Position numbers and translations under genes: made by a program. A stretch of DNA of 54,552 bases from CAYMUC01 sp964471865. Its GTDB lineage: Bacteria; Actinomycetota; Acidimicrobiia; Acidimicrobiales; Ilumatobacteraceae. Shown in pieces: positions 16,609 through 24,208 of the stretch. Below the pieces are notes generated by a model, which searched no databases, was not told the DNA's origin, and saw only the letters and a program-made list of their open reading frames with translations. The stretch is taken from positions 1-54,552 of the forward strand of contig CAYYHU010000011.1 of the NCBI GenBank assembly GCA_964471865.1, in the 5' to 3' direction. The stretch's first letter is position 1. Each line of letters opens with the position of its first letter.

Positions 16609-17434
16609 CGTCGAGGATTCGCAGGTCGAACGATCAGCCCCACCGGATGAGATCCGGAAGCTGAGGCCCCTCCCCCGCAGAATCGCCGTGGCCAATCAGA
16701 AGGGTGGCGTAGGTAAGACGACCACTACGGTCAATGTCGGCGCTGCACTGGCCGAACTGGGCTATCGAACACTGATCGTGGACCTGGATCCCCAGGGAAA
16801 TGCATCTACGGGCCTCGGCATCGAGATCCGGGGCATCGACACCTCGATGTACCACGTCATCATGCATGATGCGCCCCTGGAAGACTGTGTTGAGGCGACT
16901 GATGTGCGGAACCTGTTCGTCGCACCTGCGAGCCTTGATCTGGCTGGTGCTGAAATCGAGCTGGTGCCCGCATTCAGCCGGGAAACTCGGTTGAAGAAGG
17001 CCCTAGAAGCGGTGTCAGACGACTATGACTATGTGATGATCGACTGTCCTCCTTCGCTGGGGCTTCTGACGGTCAATGGTCTTGCAGCCGCCGATGAAGT
17101 GATGGTGCCCATTCAGTGTGAGTACTACGCCCTTGAAGGACTGGGTCAGTTGCTTCGCAATGTGGATCTTGTGCGGCGAAACCTCAATCCATCATTGGAG
17201 ATCAGCACGATCGTGTGCGTGATGTACGACCGGCGTACGAAATTGGCTGACCAGGTCGTTTCCGAGGTTCGGGAGCACTTTGGAGACAAGGTGTGTAGGA
17301 CGATGGTGCCGCGGGCGGTACGGATATCGGAGGCACCGTCATATGGACAGCCGATCATCACATTTGACCCGTTGTCGCGCGGTGCGATTGCGTATCGCGA
17401 TGTAGCCAGGGAGGTGAGCGGTGGTCCGGCGTAG
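16601..17434 (+). CDS. parA: Chromosome partitioning ATPase ParA
   Basis: A 277-residue deviant-Walker ATPase (KGGVGKTTTTVNVGAALA at about residues 34-51, then VDLDPQGNAS and the Walker B YDYVMIDCPPSLG). ParA binds DNA nonspecifically in the ATP form and drives segregation of ParB-parS complexes. The N-terminal 27 residues precede the ATPase fold. It overlaps parB by 14 bp. Two parS-like repeats and a mini-ORF lie directly upstream. Confidence 0.96.
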   Translation: MSDVEDSQVERSAPPDEIRKLRPLPRRIAVANQKGGVGKTTTTVNVGAALAELGYRTLIVDLDPQGNASTGLGIEIRGIDTSMYHVIMHDAPLEDCVEATDVRNLFVAPASLDLAGAEIELVPAFSRETRLKKALEAVSDDYDYVMIDCPPSLGLLTVNGLAAADEVMVPIQCEYYALEGLGQLLRNVDLVRRNLNPSLEISTIVCVMYDRRTKLADQVVSEVREHFGDKVCRTMVPRAVRISEAPSYGQPIITFDPLSRGAIAYRDVAREVSGGPA

Positions 17435-18341
17435 TGGACTGGGAAGGGGATTAGGCGCCCTGATCCCGTCAGATCTTGCTGGAGAGGATGGAACAACCGG
17501 TAGCAGCTTGATGGAGCTACCGGTCGGCGATGTTCGTCCGAATCCTCACCAGCCGCGTCTCCATTTCGACGAGGAGTCATTGGCTGAACTCAGTGATTCC
17601 ATCCGTGAGCTCGGTGTCCTGCAACCAGTACTGGTCAGGCCCCTGGACGATGGTCTGTACGAACTGATCGCGGGTGAACGTCGCTGGCGAGCTGCTCAAC
17701 GGGCGGGACTCGCCACCGTTCCAGCGGTCGTGAGGCCGACCTCAGATCTGTCGTCTGTCGAGCAGGCGCTCGTCGAGAACCTCCATCGCGAGGATCTGAC
17801 GCCGCTCGAGGAGGCGGCGGCGTATCAGCAGTTGCTCGAGGACTTTGATCTGACCCATGAGCAAGTGGCAACGCGTGTGGGTAAGAGTCGAGCGTCGATA
17901 TCAAACTCCTTGCGCTTGCTCAGTCTTCCACCCAGCATTCAACACCTACTGGCCGATGGCCGGCTGAGCGCGGGGCATGCGCGAGCGTTACTGGGTACAC
18001 CAGATAGACAGCTCCAGGAGGCATTGGCCAAGAGAGCCAGCCAAGAAGGCTGGTCCGTTCGGGCAGTTGAGGAAGCCGTTCGTGTCGTGGCGAGCGAGTC
18101 CGGTCGTGAATCTCTCACGACGGTGGGGGCGGGGGAGGAAGCTCCCGCTCCCGGGCGTCAGCCCCGACCATTACGAGCTCCCGGTCTCTTGGAACTCGAG
18201 GAGCTCTTGGCTCAGCACCTCGATACACGGGTTCACGTGTCGATGTCAGGTAAGAAGGGCAAAGTTGTCATCGAGTTTGCTGATCTCGAGGACCTCGAGC
18301 GGCTCTACCACCTCATGGCGACTGGAAGTGAGATCGAATAA
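17421..18341 (+). CDS. parB: Chromosome partitioning protein ParB
   Basis: A 306-residue CTP-dependent DNA clamp that loads at parS. The N-terminus RRSGLGRGLGALIP is the typical ParA-interacting peptide. The ParB/Srx domain has NPHQPR and GERRWRAAQRAGLATVPAVV. The HTH region contains DLTHEQVATRVGKSRASISNSLRLL, which reads parS. The C-terminal dimerisation domain follows (LEELLAQHLDTRVHV). The start is GTG 17421 inside the parA end. Since parS copies here are non-canonical, the HTH residues merit comparison with other ParBs. Confidence 0.96.
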   Translation: MVRRSGLGRGLGALIPSDLAGEDGTTGSSLMELPVGDVRPNPHQPRLHFDEESLAELSDSIRELGVLQPVLVRPLDDGLYELIAGERRWRAAQRAGLATVPAVVRPTSDLSSVEQALVENLHREDLTPLEEAAAYQQLLEDFDLTHEQVATRVGKSRASISNSLRLLSLPPSIQHLLADGRLSAGHARALLGTPDRQLQEALAKRASQEGWSVRAVEEAVRVVASESGRESLTTVGAGEEAPAPGRQPRPLRAPGLLELEELLAQHLDTRVHVSMSGKKGKVVIEFADLEDLERLYHLMATGSEIE

Positions 18342-18355
18342 CGAACATACGTTCG
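18342..18355. promoter_or_regulatory. LexA (SOS) box-like palindrome
   Basis: CGAACATACGTTCG matches the Gram-positive/actinobacterial LexA operator CGAACRNRYGTTYC in all but its last base and contains GAAC-N4-GTTC. It begins directly after the parB stop, in a convergent gap. No obvious gene starts downstream except a weak open frame from ATG 18360. Confidence 0.5.
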
Positions 18356-18405
18356 TAGTATGTCCAAGCCTCAACCGTCACATGAGCCAGAGGTTGACCA
18401 CAGGC

Positions 18406-18414
18406 TGTGGATAA
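18406..18414 (-). promoter_or_regulatory. Isolated perfect DnaA box
   Basis: TGTGGATAA on the plus strand is TTATCCACA on the minus strand. It stands alone in the parB-cwlM convergent gap, about 7 kb from oriC; a single box may occur by chance. Confidence 0.35.
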
Positions 18415-18431
18415 AAATGGGGACAAGGTGC

Positions 18432-19460
18432 TCAGTGAGACGTGGTGGGAGGTCGGGGGATGGCTCCGGTCTCGTCGACGGGATGCTCACACCATTCTTT
18501 GATGGCGGTCGCGAGAGCGGCGGCGACGCTGGGAGTCTGGTCGATGATGTAGCGGATCGGCCCCAGGGTGGCGAGAACCGCTGGCATTCGTGTCTCCCGA
18601 AGGATGGGGCGACGCATTCCGATCGTGTCGATCTGTATGTGTGGACCCGCTGTGGTCGAGCCATTCACGAGGTCACGCTCCAGCCGCTCCCGCAGGAGAC
18701 GTGAGAACGTTCGGCCTCCTGTGGAGGTGAAGGTTGGCACCGAGTAGTACGCCAGAGTGATCGTGGGGCTCGCCGTGGATTCGAGTCCGAGATACAGATC
18801 GGCATCGAATCGGTTGGCACTGGCGGCTTGGCGACGGACATCAGGCTCGTCGATGGTCACTACCTGAGCACCCAGTGCGCGCACCAGGCGAGTTGTGGAA
18901 CGTGCAAGTGTCGACATTGCCCCGAATTGCCCGATCACGATTCGACGGCCTTCGAGTCGCCGGTCGCTGGCTCGCAGCCGTTCATGTTCTCGCAGCAGCG
19001 CGATCCCGGGTCCGGTGCCGCTGTGGCGGCTCAACTGGCGCAGTGCCGTCGCAGTCGCCCGTCCGCAGGCTCCGTCATCGTCGAGGCCGCAGTTGCGCTG
19101 GAACTCAGCTACTGCCGCCACGGTTCGCGGTCCATAAATCCCGTCGACTCGACCACAGTCGAAACCCAGTTTCGTCAGCAGCGATTGAGCCTCAGCGACG
19201 TCATCGCCTCGAAGATTTGGCGAGGTGTGGTAGAGCAGTCGGTCTCCAAGAGCCCATGAGGCCTCCACGAGCGCTGACCAGGTGTCAGCGTCGCACCGTC
19301 CATGAGGTTCGAGGCCCCGATGGCGCTGGAACGCAGCCACCGCCTGCGAGGTGACGCCGCAATAGAACCCAGGCTCAGATGTGCCGGGGGAGAGGTGACC
19401 AGAGAGGACGAGGCGACGTTGGAGATCCCGAACGGCCTCTCCTCGATGCCCCGACCTCAG
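18432..19460 (-). CDS. cwlM: CwlM-like protein: two peptidoglycan-binding domains plus degenerate amidase
   Basis: About 342 residues if translated from CTG 19460, which overlaps the trxA stop as CTGA. Two PG_binding_1 domains occur at about 8-70 (AVRDLQRRL...VTSQAVAAFQRHRGL) and 78-140 (YGPRTVAAVAEFQRNCGL). An Amidase_3-like fold follows (about 165-335), but the zinc ligands are lost: the usual DPGHGG position reads VIGQFGAMS and the usual SIHAN position reads GLEST. In Mycobacterium CwlM (also between trxC and parB) is a non-catalytic activator of MurA controlled by Ser/Thr kinase PknB. The same role is inferred here. The first ATG/GTG/TTG in frame (GTG 19340) would delete half of the first domain. 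Confidence 0.8.
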   Translation of the reverse strand: MRSGHRGEAVRDLQRRLVLSGHLSPGTSEPGFYCGVTSQAVAAFQRHRGLEPHGRCDADTWSALVEASWALGDRLLYHTSPNLRGDDVAEAQSLLTKLGFDCGRVDGIYGPRTVAAVAEFQRNCGLDDDGACGRATATALRQLSRHSGTGPGIALLREHERLRASDRRLEGRRIVIGQFGAMSTLARSTTRLVRALGAQVVTIDEPDVRRQAASANRFDADLYLGLESTASPTITLAYYSVPTFTSTGGRTFSRLLRERLERDLVNGSTTAGPHIQIDTIGMRRPILRETRMPAVLATLGPIRYIIDQTPSVAAALATAIKEWCEHPVDETGAIPRPPTTSH

Positions 19461-19795
19461 TTCGACGGGGTCAGGAATTCCTCCAACTCCTGAAGCAGTT
19501 GGCCCTTACCCTTGGCTCCGACCATCCTTTTGCGAAGTTCGCCGTCCTGGAAGACGAGCAGTGTCGGAATGCTCATGACGTTGAACCGCAGAGCTACGTC
19601 GCCGTGGTCATCGACATTCAACTTCCCGATGGTCAATTTGCCCTGCTGTTCCGTGGCGATCTCGGACAGGATCGGAGTGATCATCTTGCAGGGGCCGCAC
19701 CACTCGGCCCAGAAGTCGACAACGACAGGAACGGATGACGAACCGATGGTTTCGTCGAAAGTCGAAGAAGTGAGTTCGATGAGACCGTCAGCCAT
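19457..19795 (-). CDS. trxA: Thioredoxin
   Basis: A 112-residue thioredoxin with the active site WAEWCGPCKM, the cis-Pro segment SIPTLLVF and DFWAEW. It reduces protein disulphides using electrons from thioredoxin reductase, whose gene lies 75 nt upstream. ATG 19795 is chosen: GAAAGGA lies 8 nt upstream, while GTG 19801 would leave only 1 nt. The stop overlaps the next frame as CTGA. Confidence 0.97.
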   Translation of the reverse strand: MADGLIELTSSTFDETIGSSSVPVVVDFWAEWCGPCKMITPILSEIATEQQGKLTIGKLNVDDHGDVALRFNVMSIPTLLVFQDGELRKRMVGAKGKGQLLQELEEFLTPSN

Positions 19796-19870
19796 GGTCA
19801 CGTCCTTTCTCAGTGGTACCTGGAGATTCGGGGTCAGTCTGGCAGTTCCTGATGGCGTATGGAGACGCCG

Positions 19871-20809
19871 TCAGTGGAGTGTTTCGAGGAAGCGCTCACA
19901 GTCGATCGCGGCCATACACCCTGATCCTGCTGCCGTGATGGCCTGTCGGTAGGTGTGATCCTGGACGTCACCACAGGCAAAGACGCCGGAAATGTTGGTG
20001 CGAGTCGAACCGGGAGACGTCACGAGATAGCCGGTGTCGTCCATGTCGAGGATTCCCTGGAACAAGTCGGTGTTCGGACGATGACCGATCGCTACGAACA
20101 GTCCTGTCACGTCGAGGTTCGAGACCTCTCCGGTGACGGTGTCGGTGAGCTCCACCCCCGACAGTTGCTCGGTTCCATGTAATGCGGTCACTGTCGCATT
20201 CCATCGCATCTCGATCTTGGGGTTCGACAGGGCTCGGTCCTGCATGATCTTGGAGGCCCGCAGTTGGTCACGACGGTGGATGAGAGTCACCTTGGACGCG
20301 AACTTCGTGAGGAACGTCGCTTCCTCGACCGCGGAGTCTCCACCACCGACCACGGCGATCTCTTGACCGCGGAAAAAGAAGCCATCACAGGTTGCACAGG
20401 TCGAGAGCCCATGTCCGATGAGGCGCTCCTCGGCTTCGAGGCCGAGCATCAGGGACCGCGCCCCCGTCGACACGATCACCGCGTCTGCAGTGAACTCCTG
20501 GTCACGGACCCAAACCTTGAGTGGCCGACTGCTGAAATCGACTCGGGTCGCTTTTTCCGTGAGCATCTCGGCACCGAAACGGATGGCTTGTTCGCGCATG
20601 CGAGTCATCAGTTCGGGCCCCATGATTCCATCGGGAAAACCCGGAAAGTTCTCGACCTCAGTCGTCAACATCAACTGTCCGCCAGGCTGATCAGACGTGG
20701 AGGAGGGTTCTCCTTCGATCACCAGCGGCTCGAGATTGGCGCGAGCGGTGTAGACGGCAGCGGTCAGGCCAGCCGGGCCAGAACCGACGATGATGACCCG
20801 TCGGCTCAT
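19871..20809 (-). CDS. trxB: Thioredoxin reductase
   Basis: A 312-residue low-Mr thioredoxin reductase. The FAD-binding GSGPAGLTAA is at residues 9-18, the redox site is CATCDG, the NADPH-binding motif is VVGGGDSAVEEA, and the C-terminal FAD motif is GVFACGDVQD. ATG 20809 has GGAGG just upstream and overlaps the stop of the preceding gene (ATGA). Upstream in-frame codons are not needed. Confidence 0.97.
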   Translation of the reverse strand: MSRRVIIVGSGPAGLTAAVYTARANLEPLVIEGEPSSTSDQPGGQLMLTTEVENFPGFPDGIMGPELMTRMREQAIRFGAEMLTEKATRVDFSSRPLKVWVRDQEFTADAVIVSTGARSLMLGLEAEERLIGHGLSTCATCDGFFFRGQEIAVVGGGDSAVEEATFLTKFASKVTLIHRRDQLRASKIMQDRALSNPKIEMRWNATVTALHGTEQLSGVELTDTVTGEVSNLDVTGLFVAIGHRPNTDLFQGILDMDDTGYLVTSPGSTRTNISGVFACGDVQDHTYRQAITAAGSGCMAAIDCERFLETLH

Positions 20810-21132
20810 CGGGCCTCCACCTGCTGACGTTTCGCCATGAGAACGGCGCCCACGATCAGAAGGATCCCACCCAGAACCAGGTACGACACCCACACGGCAG
20901 TTTCATGCGAGAGCGGCCATTCGATGACGGCCTGAAGCGCTCGAGTGCTTCCTACCAACGCAAGCACCAGTGCTGTCATCGCTCCGAACACGGCAACGAG
21001 TCCAAACACCAAGCCGCGAGCGATCAACACGATCGGCTTGGTGGTGCGGGAACGAATCTCGTCGACGACCTTGACGATGGTGTCGGCTTGTTTGCCGGCC
21101 CATCCGGGGTCCGTGAATGACACTCCGGGCAT
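20806..21132 (-). CDS. Small two-helix membrane protein, unknown function
   Basis: A 108-residue protein with an amphipathic N-terminal part (ADTIVKVVDEIRSRTTKPI) and two membrane helices (about 38-63, LVFGLVAVFGAMTALVLALV, and about 80-101, VSYLVLGGILLIVGAVLMA) ending KRQQVEAR. The layout resembles small phage-holin-superfamily or phage_holin_3_6-like actinobacterial proteins, but I do not recognise it firmly. It is coupled to trxB by a 4-bp overlap. Confidence 0.7.
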   Translation of the reverse strand: MPGVSFTDPGWAGKQADTIVKVVDEIRSRTTKPIVLIARGLVFGLVAVFGAMTALVLALVGSTRALQAVIEWPLSHETAVWVSYLVLGGILLIVGAVLMAKRQQVEAR

Positions 21133-21161
21133 GGCGCCAGGCTAGCGCCCGGGCTTCGGGC

Positions 21162-21866
21162 TCACCGCTCGAGTTCGGCGAGCAGTTCACAGGTGGTTGG
21201 GTCGAGAACCCGAATCACGGTTCTCGACGGGTCGAGTTGTATTTCGACGAGCCCCCAGCTCGACACCTCGGTGACGTCGGCGATCCAGTCCGGGTCATGG
21301 GGGCAGCGATGATCGAGGTCGGCGGTTGTGCGATTGCTGAGTGAGTCGGCGTAGGCGTAGACATCCTCGATGGAGCGTCCCATGGTCGAGAGTTCCGAGT
21401 CTGCGGCCGCGCTGAGTTGATCCGACGCCTCGGGAGAGCCGCTTTCGGTGTCGATGGAATCGGCCGAGTCGGCGGATGCAGCCTCGGAGGCGATGGCGGT
21501 CTCGTCAGAAACGGATGCTTCGAGTGATGCACTCACCAGGGAGGCGGGGGTGTCCGCATCCTTTGCGCTGGGTTCGGGATCTGTTCCGCTCTCGAGAATC
21601 AAGACCGGGGCGACAACAACGAAGACGGCAGCCGCTGCGGCTGTCAACCATGTCGATCGGCGGCGGAGCCGATTTTTCGAGAGCGACGTCACTGTGGACC
21701 GGTCTCGAAGAGTCGTGTGACGGTAATCGAACTCGTCCAAGGCAGCGTTCAGAGCTCGTTCGGAACTCTCCTGATCCTGAGGGTTGGTGTCGCGAAGGGC
21801 GCGACGGACGCGATCCAGAGAGTCAGGAGGAAGTTCGTCGTCGATGTTCCAGTCCTCGCTCGTCAT
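21162..21866 (-). CDS. Putative anti-sigma factor (RsmA position)
   Basis: A 234-residue single-pass membrane protein. The cytosolic N-terminal 75 residues (DSLDRVRRALRDTNP, ALNAALDEFDYRH) are followed by one TM helix (about 76-93, TAAAAAVFVVVAPVLIL). A Ser/Asp/Glu-rich extracytoplasmic region ends in a short domain with DHRCPHDPDWI. It overlaps the ECF sigma gene by 4 bp and occupies the place of M. tuberculosis rsmA after sigM, so it is inferred to hold that sigma factor at the membrane. No zinc HxxxCxxC motif is seen. Confidence 0.65.
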   Translation of the reverse strand: MTSEDWNIDDELPPDSLDRVRRALRDTNPQDQESSERALNAALDEFDYRHTTLRDRSTVTSLSKNRLRRRSTWLTAAAAAVFVVVAPVLILESGTDPEPSAKDADTPASLVSASLEASVSDETAIASEAASADSADSIDTESGSPEASDQLSAAADSELSTMGRSIEDVYAYADSLSNRTTADLDHRCPHDPDWIADVTEVSSWGLVEIQLDPSRTVIRVLDPTTCELLAELER

Positions 21867-22486
21867 GAGACGTCTCCGCGTTCAGCGTCCTCGATAGGAC
21901 GCCCGGACCTCATCGATGAGTTCCCGCCGATTCCCGTATCGGCATCGGCCAGGATGTCGGCGAGGCGTCGTCTCCCTCGGGCGAGACGTGACCGTACGGT
22001 GCCGATGGGTATCTCCAGGATCTCGGCGATGTCGTCGTATTCGAGATCTGCGAGATCTCGCAGGACGACGACGACACGAAACTCTTCTGACAACGCGGCC
22101 AGAGCAGGTTCGATGAGCATCCGGTCTTCGGTGGAGCCATCTGGCACCACGGCTCGCTCCTCGATCGACTCGTCAACGGTCAACAGACGAGGGCGACGGG
22201 CGCGGGCTCGCAGTTCGTCGAGGGCTGAGTTCATGGCGATGCGGTAGACCCAGGTGGAGACCTTCGAGCGCCGCTCGAACGTCTCCAGACCGCGCACGAT
22301 GCGGATCAGCGCGTTCTGGCTGGCATCCGCGGCCACGTCATCGTGACCACATATCCGACGACATACCGCCCACACCATGGGTTGGTGCCGCCGTAACAGT
22401 TCTTCCATCGCCGGGCGGTCTCCAACGATGGCATCTGCGATCAGGTCCTCGTCGGGTCTCGTGGAACTGGTCGGACGTCGACTCAC
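21863..22486 (-). CDS. ECF RNA polymerase sigma factor (SigM-like)
   Basis: A 207-residue sigma-70 family protein. Region 2 has AMEELLRRHQPMVWAVCRRICG and DASQNALIRIVRGLETFERRSKVSTWVYRIAMN. Region 4 has LAALSEEFRVVVVLRDLADLEYDDIAEILEIPIGTVRSRLARGRRRL. The position upstream of an anti-sigma-like gene and trxB-trxA matches sigM of mycobacteria. The start is GTG 22486, 12 nt after the kinase stop. The likely role is an envelope or redox stress response; inducing signal unknown. Confidence 0.9.
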   Translation of the reverse strand: MSRRPTSSTRPDEDLIADAIVGDRPAMEELLRRHQPMVWAVCRRICGHDDVAADASQNALIRIVRGLETFERRSKVSTWVYRIAMNSALDELRARARRPRLLTVDESIEERAVVPDGSTEDRMLIEPALAALSEEFRVVVVLRDLADLEYDDIAEILEIPIGTVRSRLARGRRRLADILADADTGIGGNSSMRSGRPIEDAERGDVS

Positions 22487-22498
22487 GGTGATGATCGG

Positions 22499-24139
22499 TC
22501 ACCCGATCGCGTCGAGACGAATCTCGGCGATCCGGCCTTGGAACGGTGTCTCTGGCAAACAGTCGTCGCTGCGGCCCAACTCTCGTAGCCAGATCAGGAC
22601 ATAACGTCCCGATCCATCGAGGATGATCTCGGTGTCCCGGGCGGATGTGGAGAAATCGTTCCCCACCGGCCCTCCCCAGGCCTCGATATCGGCGTGGGGC
22701 TCATCGGCTTGAAAGACCTGAAGCTGCCACGGTGCGCTGGCCATCGAGAGGCCCAGCGCTCCGAAGGGAGCCCGGTCCATCTCGAGCAGCAAGCCGACTC
22801 CAGGGCGGCCACTCAGGTAGCGCGAGCTATCGCACGATGTGGACCAGGCCGTGGTCGGATCTCCATCGAGTACGGCTGCGGGATCGCTCGTCGAGTCGCT
22901 GCTGTGCCCGGAGGGATCGAACAGGCTGACGTTCTCCAGCACGACGGGTCGGGCACCCTGAGGCGGAGTCACGACCTCGTCGGGGGCTGCGGTCACGATC
23001 GGCGTCGCACCCGAATCCGAGTCGTCACTTCCGAGGGTCCACCACAACAAGGCCCCTAGAGCTCCCACGACCATCATGATTGCCAGGGGAACGAAGGATC
23101 GCGATGTGCGCCTGACCGGCGCGGTTGTTGTCGATGCCGTAGCAGTGGGGGTGGCTCGGTCCAGTCGCTCGGGTTCGGGGGGACGGGAGTCGGCAGTTGG
23201 AGACGAGGGCGAAGCCGCCATCGGCTCGGTGGTGGGTGTTCCGGTTCCCGGAGTCGGATCGCGCGGAACGGGACGCCCGGTTCGCGCCAGGAGAGGCTCG
23301 GCGACCGGCTCGAGGCGGCGTTGGACCAAGGACCCGGCACCGGGACGATCATCGGGATCACGCTGCAACAACGAATGGATCACATCGGTCAGCGCGCGAG
23401 GCAGTGTCGGGCGCAGCCGATTCAGATCGGTGGGGTCCCGCTGCAAACGGGCCAGGGCCGTATCGGCATCGCTTTCACCGAGGAACGGAACCTGACCGGC
23501 GAGACACTCATAGAGCACCAGCCCGAGCGCGTAGAGGTCCGAGCGGCCATCGAGGGGTCGGCCTCGGACCTGTTCGGGCGAGAGGTACTTCGCCGTACCC
23601 ATCATCACGTTGTCGCTCGTGAGGTCGTGATCTCCACCGCCGATGGCCTTGGCGATTCCGAAATCGGTGAGAAGGACTCGACCATCGGGCGTGAGCAAGA
23701 TGTTGCCCGGCTTGACGTCGCGGTGAACCATTCCGGCGCGGTGGGCGGCGTCGAGAGCAGCCGCCACCGACAGTCCGATCAGCGCGGTGTGCTCAGGACT
23801 CAGACGATGTTGTTCGTCGAGAACCTGGCGAAGACTTCGACCTTTGACGTACTGCATGACCACGGCCTGGCGTCCACCATCGTCGATGGTGTCGTGGACC
23901 GCGACGACGTTGGGATGTGAAAGGCGCGCCGCTGCCACTGCTTCGCGTCGGAACCGCTCTCCTACGACGGGATCGTGCGCCAGGTTCGTCTTGAGCAGTT
24001 TCACCGCCACCTGGCGGCCCAAGGCAGTGTCGGTCGCACGCCAGACTTCGGCCATCCCACCGCGACCGAGTAGGGCCTCGAGACGGTAGCGACCGACGAG
24101 AACGGTCGATGTGGTGGCGGGGTGGGGCGGCTCAGACAT
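22499..24139 (-). CDS. Membrane Ser/Thr protein kinase with MviN-type C-terminal domain
   Basis: A 546-residue protein. The kinase domain (17-285) is complete: G-loop LGRGGMAEV, VAVK (Lys47), HRDVKPGN (Asp141, Asn146), DFG (159-161) and SPEQ. A Pro/Thr linker, one TM helix (about 349-369) and an extracytoplasmic discoidin-like domain follow (DPSGH...DPAAVLDGDPTTAWSTS...GVGLLLEM). In M. tuberculosis Rv3910 a kinase-like region and this C-terminal domain are fused behind the MurJ (MviN) flippase. Here the MurJ helices are absent and the kinase looks active. TACCGT (24151-24156) lies 5 nt before an alternative GTG start at 24145. Substrates may include the CwlM-like protein of the same gene train (inference). 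Confidence 0.88.
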   Translation of the reverse strand: MSEPPHPATTSTVLVGRYRLEALLGRGGMAEVWRATDTALGRQVAVKLLKTNLAHDPVVGERFRREAVAAARLSHPNVVAVHDTIDDGGRQAVVMQYVKGRSLRQVLDEQHRLSPEHTALIGLSVAAALDAAHRAGMVHRDVKPGNILLTPDGRVLLTDFGIAKAIGGGDHDLTSDNVMMGTAKYLSPEQVRGRPLDGRSDLYALGLVLYECLAGQVPFLGESDADTALARLQRDPTDLNRLRPTLPRALTDVIHSLLQRDPDDRPGAGSLVQRRLEPVAEPLLARTGRPVPRDPTPGTGTPTTEPMAASPSSPTADSRPPEPERLDRATPTATASTTTAPVRRTSRSFVPLAIMMVVGALGALLWWTLGSDDSDSGATPIVTAAPDEVVTPPQGARPVVLENVSLFDPSGHSSDSTSDPAAVLDGDPTTAWSTSCDSSRYLSGRPGVGLLLEMDRAPFGALGLSMASAPWQLQVFQADEPHADIEAWGGPVGNDFSTSARDTEIILDGSGRYVLIWLRELGRSDDCLPETPFQGRIAEIRLDAIG

Positions 24140-24208
24140 CGTCACGCAGAACGGTAGTGGGACCTCGGCTCGGAATCGGGGCACTCGGTAGGGGCCGAGT
24201 CCCCGGGG

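Noticed and set aside
18360..18704. Plus-strand frame starting after the LexA-like box
   Set aside because: Mostly antisense to the cwlM C-terminus with unnatural composition; no ribosome-binding site.
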